DNA of 22,563 bases from BPIH01 sp042408535. Its GTDB lineage: Bacteria > Chloroflexota > Limnocylindria > Limnocylindrales > CSP1-4. Positions 21,503 to 22,563 of this stretch are shown piece by piece (within the stretch, counting starts at the first letter, position 1; the number at the start of each line of letters is the position of its first letter). The position numbers and the translations under genes are program-made. The notes below the pieces were generated by a model. It saw only the letters and a program-made list of their open reading frames with translations. It made no database searches and was not told where the DNA came from. Where the stretch lies: positions 1-22,563 of the forward strand of contig JBHORA010000219.1 in the NCBI GenBank assembly GCA_042408535.1, read 5' to 3'.

Positions 21503-22116
21503 GCCTTTCGAATGAGGAGGAGGCCACCCCGCGGCCCGGGGACGGCACCCTTGACGAGGAGGAGGTTCCGATCCGGATCGGTTCGAACGACCCGGAGCTT
21601 CTTCACCGTCACCCGCTCGGCGCCCATGTGACCGGCCATCCGGAGCCCCTTGTACACCCGGCCGGGGGTCGTCCCTGGACCGATCGAGCCCGGTTTCCGG
21701 TAGTTGTCGGAGCCATGGGTCTTCGGGCCCCGCTTGAAGTGGTGTCGCTTCACGGTCCCGGCGAAGCCGCGACCCTTCGAAACCCCGGTCACGTCGACGA
21801 GCTCACCGGCGGCGAAGACGTCGGCTACCCCGAGGCTCTGACCGACCTGGAGGCCCTCGACGGAGTCGACCCGGAACTCGCGGAGGGTCGCTACTGGTGG
21901 GAGGCCCTTGAGCTGGCCGGCGACCGGCTTCGTCAGACGCCGGGCCCGACCGGTCCCGAGCTGGACGGCCGTGTAGCCGTCGCGATCCGGGGTCCGGAGC
22001 CGGGTCACGGTGTTCGGTTCGATCTCCACGACCGAGACCGGCACGACGGTCCCGTCGCCCTCGAAGAGGGACGTCATTCCGATCTTACGGCCGATCAAGC
22101 CGAGTCCACGAGCCAT
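21499..22116 (-). CDS. rplC: 50S ribosomal protein L3
   Basis: 205 residues. LIGRKIGMTSLFEGDGTVVPVSVVE at the N-terminus, VTGVSKGRGFAGTVKRHHF, and RKPGSIGPGTTPGRVYKGLRMAGHMG are diagnostic. L3 reaches the peptidyl-transferase centre and is one of the two assembly initiators of the 50S subunit with L24. It starts six bases after rpsJ. Confidence 0.97.
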   Translation of the reverse strand: MARGLGLIGRKIGMTSLFEGDGTVVPVSVVEIEPNTVTRLRTPDRDGYTAVQLGTGRARRLTKPVAGQLKGLPPVATLREFRVDSVEGLQVGQSLGVADVFAAGELVDVTGVSKGRGFAGTVKRHHFKRGPKTHGSDNYRKPGSIGPGTTPGRVYKGLRMAGHMGAERVTVKKLRVVRTDPDRNLLLVKGAVPGPRGGLLLIRKA

Positions 22117-22122
22117 CGCCGG

Positions 22123-22431
22123 TCACATCTTGATCTCGATGTCGACGCCCGCGGCGAGCGAGAGGCGCATGAGCGCGTCGATCGTCTTGGACGACGGATC
22201 GAGGATGTCGACGAGCCGCTTGTGGGTCCGGATCTCGAACTGTTCGCGGCTGTCCTTGTCGATGAACGGGGAGCGGAGGACGGTGAACTTCTCGATTCGG
22301 GTCGGCAGCGGAACAGGACCGACGACGTCGGCGCCGGTCCGCTGGGCCGTCTCGACGATCTGGGCCGCCGACTGGTCGAGCAGCCGGTGGTCGTATGCCT
22401 TGAGGCGGATCCTGATCCGCTGCTTCGCCAT
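22123..22431 (-). CDS. rpsJ: 30S ribosomal protein S10
   Basis: 102 residues, exactly the usual length. KQRIRIRLKAYDHRLLDQSA, GPVPLPTRIEKFTVLRSPFIDKDSREQFEIRTHKRL and DALMRLSLAAGVDIEIK are S10 signatures. Besides its place in the 30S head, S10 (NusE) joins antitermination complexes. It begins six bases after the tuf stop, so it is cotranscribed with tuf. Confidence 0.98.
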   Translation of the reverse strand: MAKQRIRIRLKAYDHRLLDQSAAQIVETAQRTGADVVGPVPLPTRIEKFTVLRSPFIDKDSREQFEIRTHKRLVDILDPSSKTIDALMRLSLAAGVDIEIKM

Positions 22432-22437
22432 CGCTCC

Positions 22438-22563
22438 CTACTCGATGATCTGGGTGATCGCCCCGGCCCCGACGGTCCGGCCACCCTCGCGGATGGCGAA
22501 GCGCTGGCCGGTCTCGAGGGCGATCGGGGTGATGAGCTCGACGGTCATCTCGACGTTGTCGCC
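22438..22563 (-). CDS. tuf: Elongation factor Tu, C-terminal end
   Basis: The last 41 codons and the stop; the rest lies beyond the right edge. The translation GDNVEMTVELITPIALETGQ, then RFAIREGGRTVGAGAITQIIE, is the third beta-barrel domain of EF-Tu, which delivers aminoacyl-tRNA. It ends with TAG at 22438-22440. A tuf gene directly before rpsJ is the common str-S10 junction. Confidence 0.96.
   Translation of the reverse strand, partial: GDNVEMTVELITPIALETGQRFAIREGGRTVGAGAITQIIE

Overview
The window is about 22.6 kb of very GC-rich bacterial DNA, and every gene I can support lies on the minus strand. Read in transcription order (high to low coordinates) it holds the whole S10, spc and alpha ribosomal-protein superoperon. 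It starts in the last 41 codons of tuf and runs through rpsJ-rplC-rplD-rplW-rplB-rpsS-rplV-rpsC-rplP-rpmC-rpsQ, then rplN-rplX-rplE-rpsN-rpsH-rplF-rplR-rpsE-rpmD-rplO-secY-adk-map, then infA-rpmJ-rpsM-rpsK-rpsD-rpoA-rplQ, then truA-rplM-rpsI. After a 219-base gap with a promoter-like sequence comes a second operon: a TPR protein, the diadenylate cyclase cdaA, its regulator cdaR (YbbR), glmM and the start of glmS. No gap exceeds 300 bases, and I see no tRNA, rRNA, insertion sequence, CRISPR array or phage gene.

The GC content, the zinc-binding forms of S4, S14, L24 and L36, the CdaA/CdaR/GlmM module and the order rplQ-truA-rplM-rpsI point to a high-GC member of the Terrabacteria. I favour Chloroflexota (possibly Limnocylindria-like). 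That placement is inference from gene order and sequence flavour, not from a search.

Most genes are packed with 2-17 base gaps or 4-base ATGA/GTGA overlaps, so translational coupling is likely throughout. Two promoter-like sequences stand out. One, TTGCCG-18-TATGCT between map and infA, is followed by a leader with a perfect 7-bp hairpin and would start the infA-rpoA-rplQ transcript. The other, TTGACG-16-TACCCT, lies before the TPR gene and would start the c-di-AMP/amino-sugar operon. That operon joins second-messenger synthesis (CdaA), its extracytoplasmic regulator (CdaR), phosphoglucosamine mutase (GlmM) and glucosamine-6-phosphate synthase (GlmS), so osmotic signalling sits next to cell-wall precursor supply.

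The most striking anomaly is rpoA, the RNA polymerase alpha subunit. Its reading frame is interrupted by a single in-frame TAG exactly where family members carry a Glu codon, while sequence on both sides is intact and conserved. TAG is the normal stop of many neighbours, so genome-wide TAG reassignment is unlikely; a base-call error, strain variant, suppression or a genuinely split subunit remain possible. Smaller oddities are low-complexity C-terminal tails on S17 (with a 15-bp DNA repeat) and L15, a TruA tail running into rplM, and an adenylate kinase lid that has lost one zinc ligand.
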